From an uncultured Eubacterium sp. (GTDB taxonomy: Bacteria; Bacillota; Clostridia; Oscillospirales; Acutalibacteraceae): 17,505 bases of DNA. A program made the position numbers and the translations under genes. Position 1 is the first letter of the stretch. Each line of letters starts with the position of its first letter. Under the pieces are notes generated by a model. That model ran no database searches. It saw nothing but the letters and a program-made list of their open reading frames with translations, and was not told where the DNA came from. Positions 7,163 through 14,603 of this stretch are shown here, one piece after another. The stretch is taken from positions 1 through 17,505 of the forward strand of contig CAJOER010000065.1 of NCBI GenBank assembly GCA_905233805.1, in the 5' to 3' direction.

Positions 7163-8187
7163 ATGACAAAAAGCGGACTGTATTTTCATATTCCCTTTTG
7201 CAAAAGCAAGTGCCCTTACTGCGATTTTTACAGCAAAAAATACTGCGCGGGCGAGGACGGGGCGTACTGCAAAAGACTGATTGACAAAATGAAAAAATAC
7301 AGCGGCGCTTTCGACACCGTATATTTCGGCGGCGGAACTCCGAGTATAATAAAACCTCACCTCATCGGTGAGGTTTTAAACGCTGCAAAAACGCAGTTTG
7401 AAATTGACGAAAACAGCGAAATTACTATTGAGTGCAATCCGCGCGAAAACTTAAAAGAAAACTTTAAACTGTATAAAGAATACGGCATAAACCGTATAAG
7501 CCTCGGTATGCAAAGCGCCGTTGACGCCGAGCGTTTTGCCCTCGGAAGAAGCGCAGGAAAAGCCGAAGTTGAAAAGGCGGTAAACGGGGCGAGAAATGCG
7601 GGGATTGAAAATATCAGTCTTGAATTAATGCTCGGCATACCGAAGCCCTTGACGAAAGCCTTGATTTTATTGATAAAATTAAGGCCCCCCACGTTTCGGC
7701 TTATATGCTGAAAATCGAAAAGGGCACCAAGTTTTACGAAATGAAGGACTCTCTCCCTCTCCCCAACGAGGACGAAGTTTCTTCAATGTATCTTAAAACC
7801 GTGAGGGCTTTAAACGAAATCGGAATAAAACAGTACGAGATAAGCAATTTTGCAAAAGAGGGCTTTGAGAGCAGACATAATTTAAAATACTGGGAGCTCG
7901 TTCCCTATCTCGGCATAGGAAAAACCGCCCACTCGTTTTGGGGCGGCAGGCGGTTTTATTACGACGAAGAGTTTAATAAAATTTACGACGGAAACGGCGG
8001 GGGCGACAGCGAAAGAGTAATGCTCGGCCTACGTCTTGCAAAGGGCGTTGAAAAAGCGCTCATAAAAAAGCCGTACGAACAGTTTATAAAAATGGGATTA
8101 ATGCGTGAACACGGTGACCGCATCTCCCTCACGCCCGAGGGAATGCTCGTATCAAACACGATAATCAGCGAACTCACAGAGGTATAA
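7163..8187 (+). pseudogene. hemW: HemW-like radical SAM protein (heme chaperone), frameshifted
   Basis: This belongs to the HemN/HemW radical SAM family; HemW acts as a heme chaperone and was long annotated as coproporphyrinogen III oxidase. The start at 7163, one base after the typA stop, gives MTKSGLYFHIPFCKSKCPYC. The iron-sulfur motif CxxxCxxC lies at Cys13, 17 and 20, and YFGGGTPS at about 54-61 binds S-adenosylmethionine. The first frame stays on family sequence to LMLGIPK (ends near 7645). From 7642 the family sequence resumes in a different frame (EALDESLDFIDKIKAPHVSA) and runs to the TAA at 8185-8187, through RHNLKYW, YLGIGKTAHSF and the C-terminal helices. The QT-containing turn after GIP is missing, consistent with a loss of about 10-13 bases. 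The 5' piece alone would end at 7711. Everything else looks well preserved, so the lesion is recent or an assembly error. Confidence 0.88.
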
Positions 8188-8188
8188 T

Positions 8189-8872
8189 ATGAAAAGTAAA
8201 GACTATGCGCTTATTGAAAACTATATGCTTTCCTGTATGAAAGACAGCGCCCACGACAAAGAGCACGTTTACCGCGTGCTTAACGTTGCGCTTGAAATCG
8301 CCGAGCAGGAAGAGAACGTCGACTTTGATATTCTTATCGCCGCCTGCCTTCTCCACGATATTTCGAGAAAAGAGCAGTACGATAATCCTGCCCTTGACCA
8401 CGCAGTACTCGGCGCGGAAAGGGCCTACCGCTTTCTTACGGAAAACGGCTTCGGCGAGGAGTTTTCAAAAAGCGTTTTTCACTGCATTAGCACCCACCGT
8501 TTCAGAGGTAATAACGCGCCCGAAACGATTGAGGCGAAAATTCTTTTCGACGCGGACAAAATCGACGTTACGGGAACCCTCGGAATTGCGCGCACGCTTC
8601 AGTACAAGGCAGGGTATAACGAGCCGCTTTATTCGTTTGACGAAGACGGAAACATAAGCGACGGCACGGGAGACGCCGTCCCCTCCTTCTTTCAGGAATA
8701 CCGCTTCAAGCTTGAAAACGTCTATTCAAAAATCATAACCGACTCGGGTAAAAAAATCGCCGAGGAGCGCAGAAAAAGCGCGGTTTCGTTTTACGAAAGT
8801 ATGCTGAGCGAAGTTAAGGATTCTTACGAAAACGGAAAAGAGATACTAAAAAAACATATTAAAAACGGCTGA
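8189..8872 (+). CDS. HD-domain metal-dependent phosphohydrolase
   Basis: This 227-residue soluble protein belongs to the HD superfamily, of the YedJ-like kind. The metal ligands visible are His26 (HDKEHVYRV), the HD pair His56-Asp57 (LLHDIS), His103 (STHRF) and Asp121 in the family-typical DADKIDVTGTLGIAR. The C-terminal half is helical. Proteins of this type hydrolyse phosphate esters or nucleotides; the substrate cannot be told from sequence. The ATG is one base after the hemW stop (TAATATG), so it is co-translated as the last gene of the gltX operon. Its stop lies inside the stem of the terminator at 8863. It looks intact. Confidence 0.88.
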   Translation: MKSKDYALIENYMLSCMKDSAHDKEHVYRVLNVALEIAEQEENVDFDILIAACLLHDISRKEQYDNPALDHAVLGAERAYRFLTENGFGEEFSKSVFHCISTHRFRGNNAPETIEAKILFDADKIDVTGTLGIARTLQYKAGYNEPLYSFDEDGNISDGTGDAVPSFFQEYRFKLENVYSKIITDSGKKIAEERRKSAVSFYESMLSEVKDSYENGKEILKKHIKNG

Positions 8873-8893
8873 CAGAGTCAGCCGTTTGTTTTT
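8863..8893 (+). terminator. Terminator closing the gltX operon
   Basis: A perfect 11-base stem (8863-8873 with 8877-8887) with a 3-base AGA loop is followed by GTTTTTATT. It overlaps the HD gene's stop codon. A-rich sequence on the other side may let it also end transcripts of the convergent permease gene. Confidence 0.9.
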
Positions 8894-8894
8894 A

Positions 8895-9743
8895 TTATAA
8901 GTGATAAATAATGTCGTCGCTCTTTTTGTTGAACACGAGCACGCCGATAATAAGCACAATAACTGCGCTGCCGAAAGAATAAAGCAGCATTTTCCAGTTA
9001 AGCATTTCGCCCGTCAGTACGCATTGTCTGAACAGCATTATTATGTGATACAGAGGATTAACCCTTATTACGGTCTTAATCCAGGCGTGATTGCCCTTAA
9101 AGCGGTCAAGCGTATAGATAATCGGGAGCAAATAGAACAGCAGTCTCATTAATACGTCCCAGATATATTCAATGTCCCTGAAATATACGCAAAGTACGCT
9201 GAGCATAAGGCCGACGCCGGTTGAGAATATCAGCATAATAATCATCGGTACTACAAGCAGTACAAAATGCCATGTGAGATTCAGCCCGTGGCCTCCGCTT
9301 AGTCCCGTAATCTTGAAGAATACCCAGACCATAATATAACAGAGCATTGAAATTGCCGTTGTTACAAAGGACGAGAGTATTGACGAAAACGGATACATAT
9401 ACTTTGGAACATAAACCTTTTTCATTATAGCCGCGTTTCGTCTGAACGCCGTCATAGCCTGCTTTGTAGCAGTTACGAAAAATTCGTAAATCATACGTCC
9501 CGAGAAAAGGAATACGGGGTAGCATATAACTCCCTTGCCGCCTCTTCCGAGGAGGGCGCCGAATACTACGGAAAGTACTATCATATTCAAAAGCGGCTGT
9601 AAGAAACTCCATACTATACCGAGCCAGGAGTTTCTGTATTTAAGCTTAATGCTCTTTCTTGTAAGCTCGCCGAGGAGGTTTCTGTATTTCTTAAACATCC
9701 TTACGGTATGATTAGATTCCACCCTGGCTTTTATATCGCTCAT
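8895..9743 (-). CDS. ABC-2 type permease, polysaccharide/teichoic acid exporter (TagG/Wzm-like)
   Basis: This 282-residue integral membrane protein has about six hydrophobic segments after an amphipathic N-terminus (YRNLLGELTRKSIKLKYRNS). That element and LGIVWSFLQPLLNM are typical of the ABC-2 permeases that export lipid-linked polysaccharides, O-antigens or teichoic acids. The FRDIEYIWDVLMRLLFYLLPIIY-type segment and VNPLYHIIMLFRQ near the end are also characteristic. The family needs a separate ATPase (TagH/Wzt), normally encoded next door, and there is none here: upstream is aroK and downstream is the convergent HD gene. Its own promoter lies at 9847-9875. It must use an ATPase encoded elsewhere, or the partner has been lost. 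The start is supported by GAGGTGAT about 8 bases upstream. Confidence 0.9.
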   Translation of the reverse strand: MSDIKARVESNHTVRMFKKYRNLLGELTRKSIKLKYRNSWLGIVWSFLQPLLNMIVLSVVFGALLGRGGKGVICYPVFLFSGRMIYEFFVTATKQAMTAFRRNAAIMKKVYVPKYMYPFSSILSSFVTTAISMLCYIMVWVFFKITGLSGGHGLNLTWHFVLLVVPMIIMLIFSTGVGLMLSVLCVYFRDIEYIWDVLMRLLFYLLPIIYTLDRFKGNHAWIKTVIRVNPLYHIIMLFRQCVLTGEMLNWKMLLYSFGSAVIVLIIGVLVFNKKSDDIIYHL

Positions 9744-9846
9744 TAAAATATCACCTCTAAATTAAACAATACCGAAAAGTCTTTGCGCGGTATCGAAAAG
9801 AATAAAGATACATATTAATAATGCTTTACTCATTCAAATATGTGAC

Positions 9847-9875
9847 ATTATAGCACATAAGTTTCTTTTTTTCAA
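9847..9875 (-). promoter_or_regulatory. Sigma-A promoter of the ABC permease
   Basis: On the minus strand TTGAAA (9875-9870), a 17-base spacer and a perfect TATAAT (9852-9847). The leader is about 100 bases long, with no clear hairpin. It separates the permease from the aroE-aroK transcript upstream. Confidence 0.8.
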
Positions 9876-9897
9876 CTTTTTATTTACTATTTGATTA

Positions 9898-10392
9898 TTA
9901 CTTAAATATTGACGCTATTCTCTGCGCCGCCATTCTTGCGCTTAAATCGCCGTCAATCGTATAGTCCGCCGCCTCTTCATAGAGTTTTTTTCTTTCGTCA
10001 TAAAGCTGCTTTGCCTGCTCTCTGTCTTTGAAGAGAGGACGGTTTGAACTGTTGCCGATTCTGTCGCATATAGCGTCAAAGGACGTGTCAAGAAAGACTA
10101 CCTTTGCGCCGTTTTTCTTAATAGCCTCTACGTTGCGTTTATATGTAAGCGCGCCGCCGCCCGTCGAAACCACGCAGTTTTTCATTTCCGAAATCTTTTT
10201 GCACGTTTCGTGTTCAAGCTCGCGGAAATACTCTTCGCCGTGCACGGCAAAAATGGCCTTAACGGCTATTCCCTGTTCTTTTTCAATCATTTCGTCCGTA
10301 TCTATAAAGCGGCAGCCCATCATCTTTGCAAGCTCCCGTCCGACAACGGTTTTGCCCGCGCCCATAAAGCCGCACAGAATAATATTATTCAT
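9898..10392 (-). CDS. aroK: Shikimate kinase
   Basis: This 164-residue kinase phosphorylates shikimate to shikimate 3-phosphate with ATP in aromatic amino acid synthesis. The Walker A motif is GFMGAGKT (8-15). The shikimate-binding residues of the family are present: Asp33 in FIDTD, Arg57 in YFRELE and the GGG at 78-80. The lid-region arginine lies in NRPLF (Arg118), and Arg134 falls in the adenine-binding stretch. The length is normal. Its ATG lies inside the last codons of aroE (8-base overlap), so the two are coupled. The substrate comes from the neighbour's reaction, so the pair runs dehydroshikimate to shikimate 3-phosphate. Confidence 0.94.
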   Translation of the reverse strand: MNNIILCGFMGAGKTVVGRELAKMMGCRFIDTDEMIEKEQGIAVKAIFAVHGEEYFRELEHETCKKISEMKNCVVSTGGGALTYKRNVEAIKKNGAKVVFLDTSFDAICDRIGNSSNRPLFKDREQAKQLYDERKKLYEEAADYTIDGDLSARMAAQRIASIFK

Positions 10393-11233
10393 CCTTTAAA
10401 TACTCCTCGGAAAGTCTTATAACCTCGTCAATATCCTCGCCTGAAAACTTAACGTCGTTCCATATCTCCTCTGCGGCGGCAGCCTGCCATACGAGCATTG
10501 AAAGTCCGTTAAGATATTTCAGCGAATTCTCTTTTGCATATTTTAAAAGCAGGGTTTCGCCGGGATTATATACCGCGTCAAATACCGCTTTCGACTTCTT
10601 GACGGCAGCTTCGCTCAGAGGGCTTTTGTCAGTATATGGATACATTCCGACGGGCGTTCCGTTTATTATTAAATCATATTCCCCGTCTGCCCCGTCAAGT
10701 ACGGTCAGTTTGCAGTCGTAATTCAGTTTTTTCTTTAATTCCCTTTTTAAACCTTCGGCTTTGGCGGTGTTCCTGACAGCAAGAGTAATATCCGCGCCTG
10801 CAAGCGCGCTTTCAAAAATGAACATTCTTGAAACTCCGCCGTCGCCGAGAATAAGAACCCTTCCGTCAAGGTCAATTCCCGCGCCGCCGATAGCCCTTAT
10901 AAAGCCTGTGCAGTCGGTGTTGTAGCCCTTTGTTTTTCCGTCTTTAACGGCTACCGTATTAACCGCGCCGAAAAGCTCCGCCTTTTTTGAAACGCCGTCA
11001 AGGAAAGGGATAATTCCCGTCTTGTGCGGAATAGTCACGTTAAAACCGTCAAGACTTAAAAGCCGCTCTTTAAAACAGCTTTCAAGTTCGCTTTTATCCG
11101 CTTCAATCAGCTTGTAATCCGCAATAATTCCCGCGCGTTTTTGGAGTTCGGTATGAATAAACGGACTTATGGAATGACCGAGCGGACTGCCGGTGAGGGC
11201 AAAATGCTTTTTTTCTCTTAACGGAATTCCCAT
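10385..11233 (-). CDS. aroE: Shikimate dehydrogenase (NADP+)
   Basis: This 282-residue enzyme reduces 3-dehydroshikimate to shikimate with NADPH. The substrate-binding segment SPLGHSISPFIH lies at about 16-27. The catalytic lysine is Lys71 in NVTIPHK, and the catalytic aspartate is Asp107 in NTDCTGF. The dinucleotide-binding loop reads GDGGVSR (130-136), where the family usually has GAGG or GCGG; the aspartate is unusual but the glycines are kept. The C-terminal NGTPVGMYP and GLSMLVWQA motifs are typical. The ribosome binding site GGGTGAAA is weak. It is transcribed divergently from the acyl carrier protein gene, sharing the AT-rich region 11234-11370. Confidence 0.94.
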   Translation of the reverse strand: MGIPLREKKHFALTGSPLGHSISPFIHTELQKRAGIIADYKLIEADKSELESCFKERLLSLDGFNVTIPHKTGIIPFLDGVSKKAELFGAVNTVAVKDGKTKGYNTDCTGFIRAIGGAGIDLDGRVLILGDGGVSRMFIFESALAGADITLAVRNTAKAEGLKRELKKKLNYDCKLTVLDGADGEYDLIINGTPVGMYPYTDKSPLSEAAVKKSKAVFDAVYNPGETLLLKYAKENSLKYLNGLSMLVWQAAAAEEIWNDVKFSGEDIDEVIRLSEEYLKDE

Positions 11234-11257
11234 CTTTTCACCCGTAACAATAAACTA

Positions 11258-11286
11258 TTGACAAAGAGCGCCAATGTTTATAATAT
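11258..11286 (+). promoter_or_regulatory. Sigma-A promoter of the acyl carrier protein gene
   Basis: Consensus TTGACA (11258-11263), a 17-base spacer and TAATAT (11281-11286); a TATAAT two bases earlier would give 15. The leader is about 80 bases and contains AATATT repeats just before AAGGAG. The aroE promoter on the other strand must overlap this region, but I cannot place it. Confidence 0.75.
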
Positions 11287-11370
11287 AGTACATAGTTTGC
11301 ACGTCTGACATAATATAATAATACCATAGAATAACAATATTAACAATATTTTTTTAAGGAGCGTTTTTAT

Positions 11371-11601
11371 ATGTTGTTTGATGAGATTAAAGAAATACTC
11401 TCTTCCCAGCTCGAAATCAAAGAGGACGAAATTGAATTGAAATCAAAGCTTTACGACGACCTCGGCGCCGACAGGCTTGATATGATAGATATTGCAATGA
11501 CAATTGAAGACGAGTATTCAACGGAGCTTCCCGACGAGGCGCTTGACGTAATAAAAACCGTTGAGGATTTGGTTGAATATATTGAAGAAAGACTTGATTA
11601 G
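11371..11601 (+). CDS. acpP: Acyl carrier protein lacking the phosphopantetheine serine
   Basis: This 76-residue, very acidic four-helix protein has the length and sequence of bacterial acyl carrier proteins, which carry growing fatty acids on a 4'-phosphopantetheine arm attached to the serine of the DSL motif. Here the segment reads DLGADRLDMID: residue 35, which should be that serine, is arginine (codon AGG, 11473-11475; serine AGC or AGT would differ only in the third base). Helix II (DMIDIAMTIEDEYSTELPDE) and helix IV (VEDLVEYIEERL) are otherwise well kept. As written it cannot be converted to holo-ACP. It is a single-gene unit with its own promoter and terminator, not in a fab cluster, so another ACP probably serves fatty acid synthesis. 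It may be a decayed copy, a carrier-like protein with another role, or a sequence error. Confidence 0.88.
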   Translation: MLFDEIKEILSSQLEIKEDEIELKSKLYDDLGADRLDMIDIAMTIEDEYSTELPDEALDVIKTVEDLVEYIEERLD

Positions 11602-11609
11602 TTCCGACT

Positions 11610-11650
11610 CAGGGTATGAAATGTACGATTTCATACCCTGTATTTTTTAT
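11610..11650 (+). terminator. Terminator of the acyl carrier protein gene
   Basis: A perfect 13-base stem (11610-11622 with 11628-11640), a 5-base loop and a TATTTTTTATTTT tail, 8 bases past the stop. One of the strongest in the window. Confidence 0.93.
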
Positions 11651-11702
11651 TTTAAGTCATTTTAACCAAAATACACCCATAGATTTTGTACATTTTGATT
11701 AA

Positions 11703-11731
11703 TTGAAAAGTCGGCTTATAAATAGTAAAAT
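11703..11731 (+). promoter_or_regulatory. Sigma-A promoter of glpK
   Basis: TTGAAA (11703-11708), a 17-base spacer and TAAAAT (11726-11731). The leader is about 50 bases. No cre-like or antiterminator-like structure is obvious in it. Confidence 0.65.
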
Positions 11732-11789
11732 ATAATTTAGATTATAATAATTATTTTTAATCAAATATTTTATGAAATGAGGAATAATC

Positions 11790-13180
11790 ATGTCAGAAAA
11801 ATTTGTTATGGCGCTTGACCAGGGAACTACCAGCTCCCGTGCTATCATTTTTAATAAGAAAGGCGAATGCATAGCAAAAAGTCAGAACGAGTTTACACAG
11901 TATTATCCGCAAAACGGCTGGGTTGAGCACGACCCTAACGAAATCCTTTTCTCCGTTATTCAGGCGATGATAGGCTGTATCAGACCTGCGGGAACCGAGG
12001 ATACCGTTGACCCGAAAAAAATTGCGGGTATCGGTATCACCAACCAGAGAGAAACTACTATTGTATGGGATAAACACACGGGCAAACCCGTTTATAACGC
12101 TATCGTATGGCAGTGCAGAAGAACTGCGGAATACTGCGAAGAGCTTAAAAAGGACGGCCTTGAAAAATATATCAAGCAGACTACGGGACTTCTTATCGAC
12201 GCTTATTTCAGCGCAACAAAAATCAAGTGGATACTTGACAACGTTGAGGGCGTAAGAGAAAGAGCCGAGGCGGGCGACCTCCTTTTCGGTACTATCGACA
12301 CCTGGCTTATCTGGAACTTAACGGGCGGAAAATCGCACGTTACGGATTACTCAAACGCCTGCCGTACAATGCTTTTTGACATTGATAAGCTCTGCTGGGA
12401 TGAGAGCCTTTGCGAAAAGCTCGGCATCCCGATGTCAATGCTTCCCGAGGCTAAGCCCTCAAGCTGTATTTACGGCTATGTTTATAAAATCGCAGGTATT
12501 GAAGAACTTGCGGGTATTCCCATCGCAGGCGCAAAACACCTACGGAACAGGCTGCTTCCTTCTTATGAACACCGGCGAAGAGAGAATTGACAGCAAGTCG
12601 AATCTTCTTTCGGGTATCGCCTGGGGACTTGACGGAAAAGTTATTTACGACCTTGAAGGCTCCGCGTTCAACGCAGGCTCGGTTATCAAGTGGCTGCGCG
12701 ACGAACTTGAACTTATCACCTCCGCTCAGGAGTGCGACATATTTGCGGAAGAGGTTCCCGATACTAACGGCCTCTATCTCGTTCCCGCGTTTACGGGACT
12801 CGGCGCTCCCTACTGGGATATGTATGCAAGAGGAATTATGGTAGGTATTACGCGTTCAATCAATAAGCGCCACGTATGCCGTGCCGTTCTTGAAAGTATT
12901 ACATACCAGATGACCGACCTTCTTGAAGCTATGATGAGCGACAGCGACATTATTCTTAAAGACCTCCGAGTTGACGGCGGCGCGTCCGTTTCAAATATTA
13001 TGATGCAGATGCAGGCGGATATGACAGGCTGTCACGTTAACCGTCCGAAGAACAGAGAGGCTACGGCTCTCGGCGCTGCTTATCTTGCAGGCCTTGCAAC
13101 GGGCGTATGGAAGGACCAGGCTGAAGAAATATGCAGACTGGAAGCGTGCGGTAGAACGCTCACGCAACTGGGAAAGATAA
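11790..13180 (+). pseudogene. glpK: Glycerol kinase, broken by two internal deletions
   Basis: Glycerol kinase makes glycerol 3-phosphate from glycerol and ATP. The first frame (from ATG 11790, after GAGGAA) follows the family through DQGTTSSRAI (10-19), ITNQRET (83-89), IVWQCRR and TIDTWLIW to IPIAG at residue 247 (ends 12530). Family sequence resumes in another frame at 12529 (AQNTYGTGCFLLMNTGEERI) and continues to AAYLAGLATGVWKDQAEE (13128). It resumes in a third frame as KYADWKRAVERSRNWER, ending in TAA at 13178-13180. The first lesion removes about 19 residues, including the GDQQAALFGQ segment with the catalytic aspartate. The second removes about 25-30 residues near the C-terminus. The full enzyme is about 500 residues. 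With the active site gone, no rearranged product should work. The zinc-ribbon gene follows 18 bases later. There is no glpF or glpO/D nearby. Confidence 0.92.
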
Positions 13181-13198
13181 TTAAAAGGAGTCACATTT

Positions 13199-13945
13199 AT
13201 GCTTCATTCATTCACAAGAAATTATACTGATTTATCGACCGAATCCGGCTTTCAGTTTGAGTTTTTCTGCGACTGCTGCGGAAACGGATTTAAGAGTACT
13301 TTTGAAGAATCCTCAACCTACGGTCAGAGAAATAAATCTGAGCGCTTCGGACGTATGGCGTCAGGTCTCGGCGGACTCCTCGGCGGAAAGGCTAACGATT
13401 TAGGATGGGCGCTTGAAAGAGGAAGCGACTTTATCGGAAGTAAGTTCGGTGGGGATTCTCCTCAATGGAGAAAAGAACAGGAGGCTGCATTCGACAGAGC
13501 GCAGGCAGAGGTTAAGCCCGAATTCAAAAAATGTCCCGCTTGTAATAACTGGGCATGCTCCGATTGCTGGAACGAGGACGAGGGACTTTGTACAACCTGC
13601 GCACCCCGTGAAGCAAGCTATGTAGCACAGGCTCATAGCAGAGCTATGCAGAGAAACATTGACGAAGCCGCCGAAACAGCAAACGTATGGAAAGGCAAGC
13701 TTGAAAACCAGACTACAGTTTGTCCAAGCTGCGGAAAGCCTTCGGGCAGCGGAAAATTCTGCAATCATTGCGGCGCTCCTCTTTCACTTAACAAGTGTCC
13801 GTCCTGCGGAGCTGAGGTTGCTCAGGGTCTGGCATTTTGCGGTCAGTGCGGTTCACCGATGAAAGCTGCTAACACGTGCCCCGAATGCGGATATGAAAAC
13901 GAAGCGGGAATGAAATTCTGCGGAAAGTGCGGAACAAAATTATAA
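13199..13945 (+). CDS. Multi-zinc-ribbon protein of unknown function
   Basis: This 248-residue protein carries 21 cysteines in ordered sets. An N-terminal CDCC lies at 24-27. A six-Cys segment follows (112, 115, 120, 123, 131, 134), then three classic zinc ribbons at the C-terminus: 175/178-188/191, 200/203-214/217 and 227/230-241/244, each CPxCG...FCxxCG. Between the first two sets lies a glycine-rich stretch (GLGGLLGGKANDLGWALERG, about 56-75) that could be membrane-binding or a flexible, self-associating hinge. Tandem ribbons of this double-zinc-ribbon type usually mediate protein or nucleic-acid contacts. AAAAGGAG lies 8 bases before the ATG. It sits 18 bases after the glpK remnant and is probably read from the same promoter, which may be the only reason that transcript persists. 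I assign no precise function. Confidence 0.9.
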   Translation: MLHSFTRNYTDLSTESGFQFEFFCDCCGNGFKSTFEESSTYGQRNKSERFGRMASGLGGLLGGKANDLGWALERGSDFIGSKFGGDSPQWRKEQEAAFDRAQAEVKPEFKKCPACNNWACSDCWNEDEGLCTTCAPREASYVAQAHSRAMQRNIDEAAETANVWKGKLENQTTVCPSCGKPSGSGKFCNHCGAPLSLNKCPSCGAEVAQGLAFCGQCGSPMKAANTCPECGYENEAGMKFCGKCGTKL

Positions 13946-13948
13946 TAT

Positions 13949-13979
13949 AAAAAGGAGTTGTTCATACAACTCCTTTTTT
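13949..13979. terminator. Bidirectional terminator between convergent genes
   Basis: The arms 13949-13960 and 13967-13978 (AAAAGGAGTTG with CAACTCCTTTT) enclose a 6-base loop. T-runs leave on both strands. It ends the zinc-ribbon transcript and overlaps the stop codon (13962-13964) of the minus-strand gene. Confidence 0.85.
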
Positions 13980-14450
13980 CTTTTTCAGTAAATGCGGTCT
14001 GAGTTCTTTTATTATATGCATCGGCAGATACTGCGAGCTTTGCTTTTTAAGCTTTACCGCGCCGCTTTTCGTAAGCACTTCCGCAACAAACCTTGAGCAG
14101 AAATATTCCTTTTTAAAGTTATGCGGAATCCTCGCTATACAAAGCAGCGTTCCAAAAACGGAATACTTTATTTCGCCCTTTCTGTCTTCAAACCTTTTTA
14201 TCTCTTTTTCAAGCTTTAAAAAGGTTTCCTCGTCAACGTGGATATAAAAACGAAGGCGCTCGGGGAGAAGGTATTTTGATTTTTTGTTTTCCCAGTTTTC
14301 CTTAATAAAGCCCTTTAAATTAAACGAGTAAAACTCCTTTTCTTCGGGGTCAAGGGAAATCGAGATATGCGTATACTCTCCGCTGCTCAGCGCAATCAGT
14401 TTGCTGAACGGGTCGCAGTATTTTGAAAGCAGTATCGTAACCTTTTTCAT
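13962..14450 (-). CDS. Permuted NlpC/P60-like (YiiX/YebB-type) papain-fold protein
   Basis: Read from ATG 14450, the product has 162 residues. An upstream in-frame ATG at 14489 is rejected because it would lie ahead of the likely -10 element (14480-14485), and only the later ATG has AGGAATGG in front. The pattern fits the circularly permuted papain-fold family: an N-terminal strand MKKVTILLSK, the catalytic histidine in YTHISISL (His28), and the catalytic cysteine in the helix start YFCSRFVAEVL (Cys118). Members hydrolyse amide or thioester bonds in cell-wall peptides, lipids or proteins. There is no signal peptide, so it would act in the cytoplasm unless exported otherwise. The C-terminus is very basic (LLKKKKGVV). 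It is monocistronic and divergent from the dehydrogenase operon. Confidence 0.75.
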   Translation of the reverse strand: MKKVTILLSKYCDPFSKLIALSSGEYTHISISLDPEEKEFYSFNLKGFIKENWENKKSKYLLPERLRFYIHVDEETFLKLEKEIKRFEDRKGEIKYSVFGTLLCIARIPHNFKKEYFCSRFVAEVLTKSGAVKLKKQSSQYLPMHIIKELRPHLLKKKKGVV

Positions 14451-14479
14451 ATATACCATTCCTATTTTGTAATGAGTAC

Positions 14480-14508
14480 ATTTTAGCACAAATTATCGCG
14501 TTAATCAA
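14480..14508 (-). promoter_or_regulatory. Sigma-A promoter of the papain-fold gene
   Basis: On the minus strand TTGATT (14508-14503), a 17-base spacer and TAAAAT (14485-14480). Transcription would start about 22 bases ahead of the ATG at 14450, which settles the choice of start codon. Confidence 0.65.
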
Positions 14509-14533
14509 CACAATAGTTTGTTAAAAATTTAAC

Positions 14534-14561
14534 TTGATATATTGTATAATTATGGTATAAT
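14534..14561 (+). promoter_or_regulatory. Sigma-A promoter of the dehydrogenase-malic enzyme operon
   Basis: TTGATA (14534-14539), a 16-base spacer and a perfect TATAAT (14556-14561). The leader is about 35 bases and ends in AAAGGAG before the ATG at 14604. It is back-to-back with the minus-strand promoter at 14480-14508. Confidence 0.7.
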
Positions 14562-14603
14562 AAATTTGTCAAATAAAATATTATTTTAAAGGAGATTTTA
14601 ACT

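Noticed and set aside
9169..9612. 147-codon minus-strand frame in another phase of the permease gene
   Set aside because: It overlaps the membrane protein and shows no family features; the permease frame has the start, promoter and helices.
14451..14489. Longer N-terminus for the papain-fold protein, starting at 14489
   Set aside because: This ATG lies upstream of the probable -10 element and has no Shine-Dalgarno sequence; the ATG at 14450 has both.
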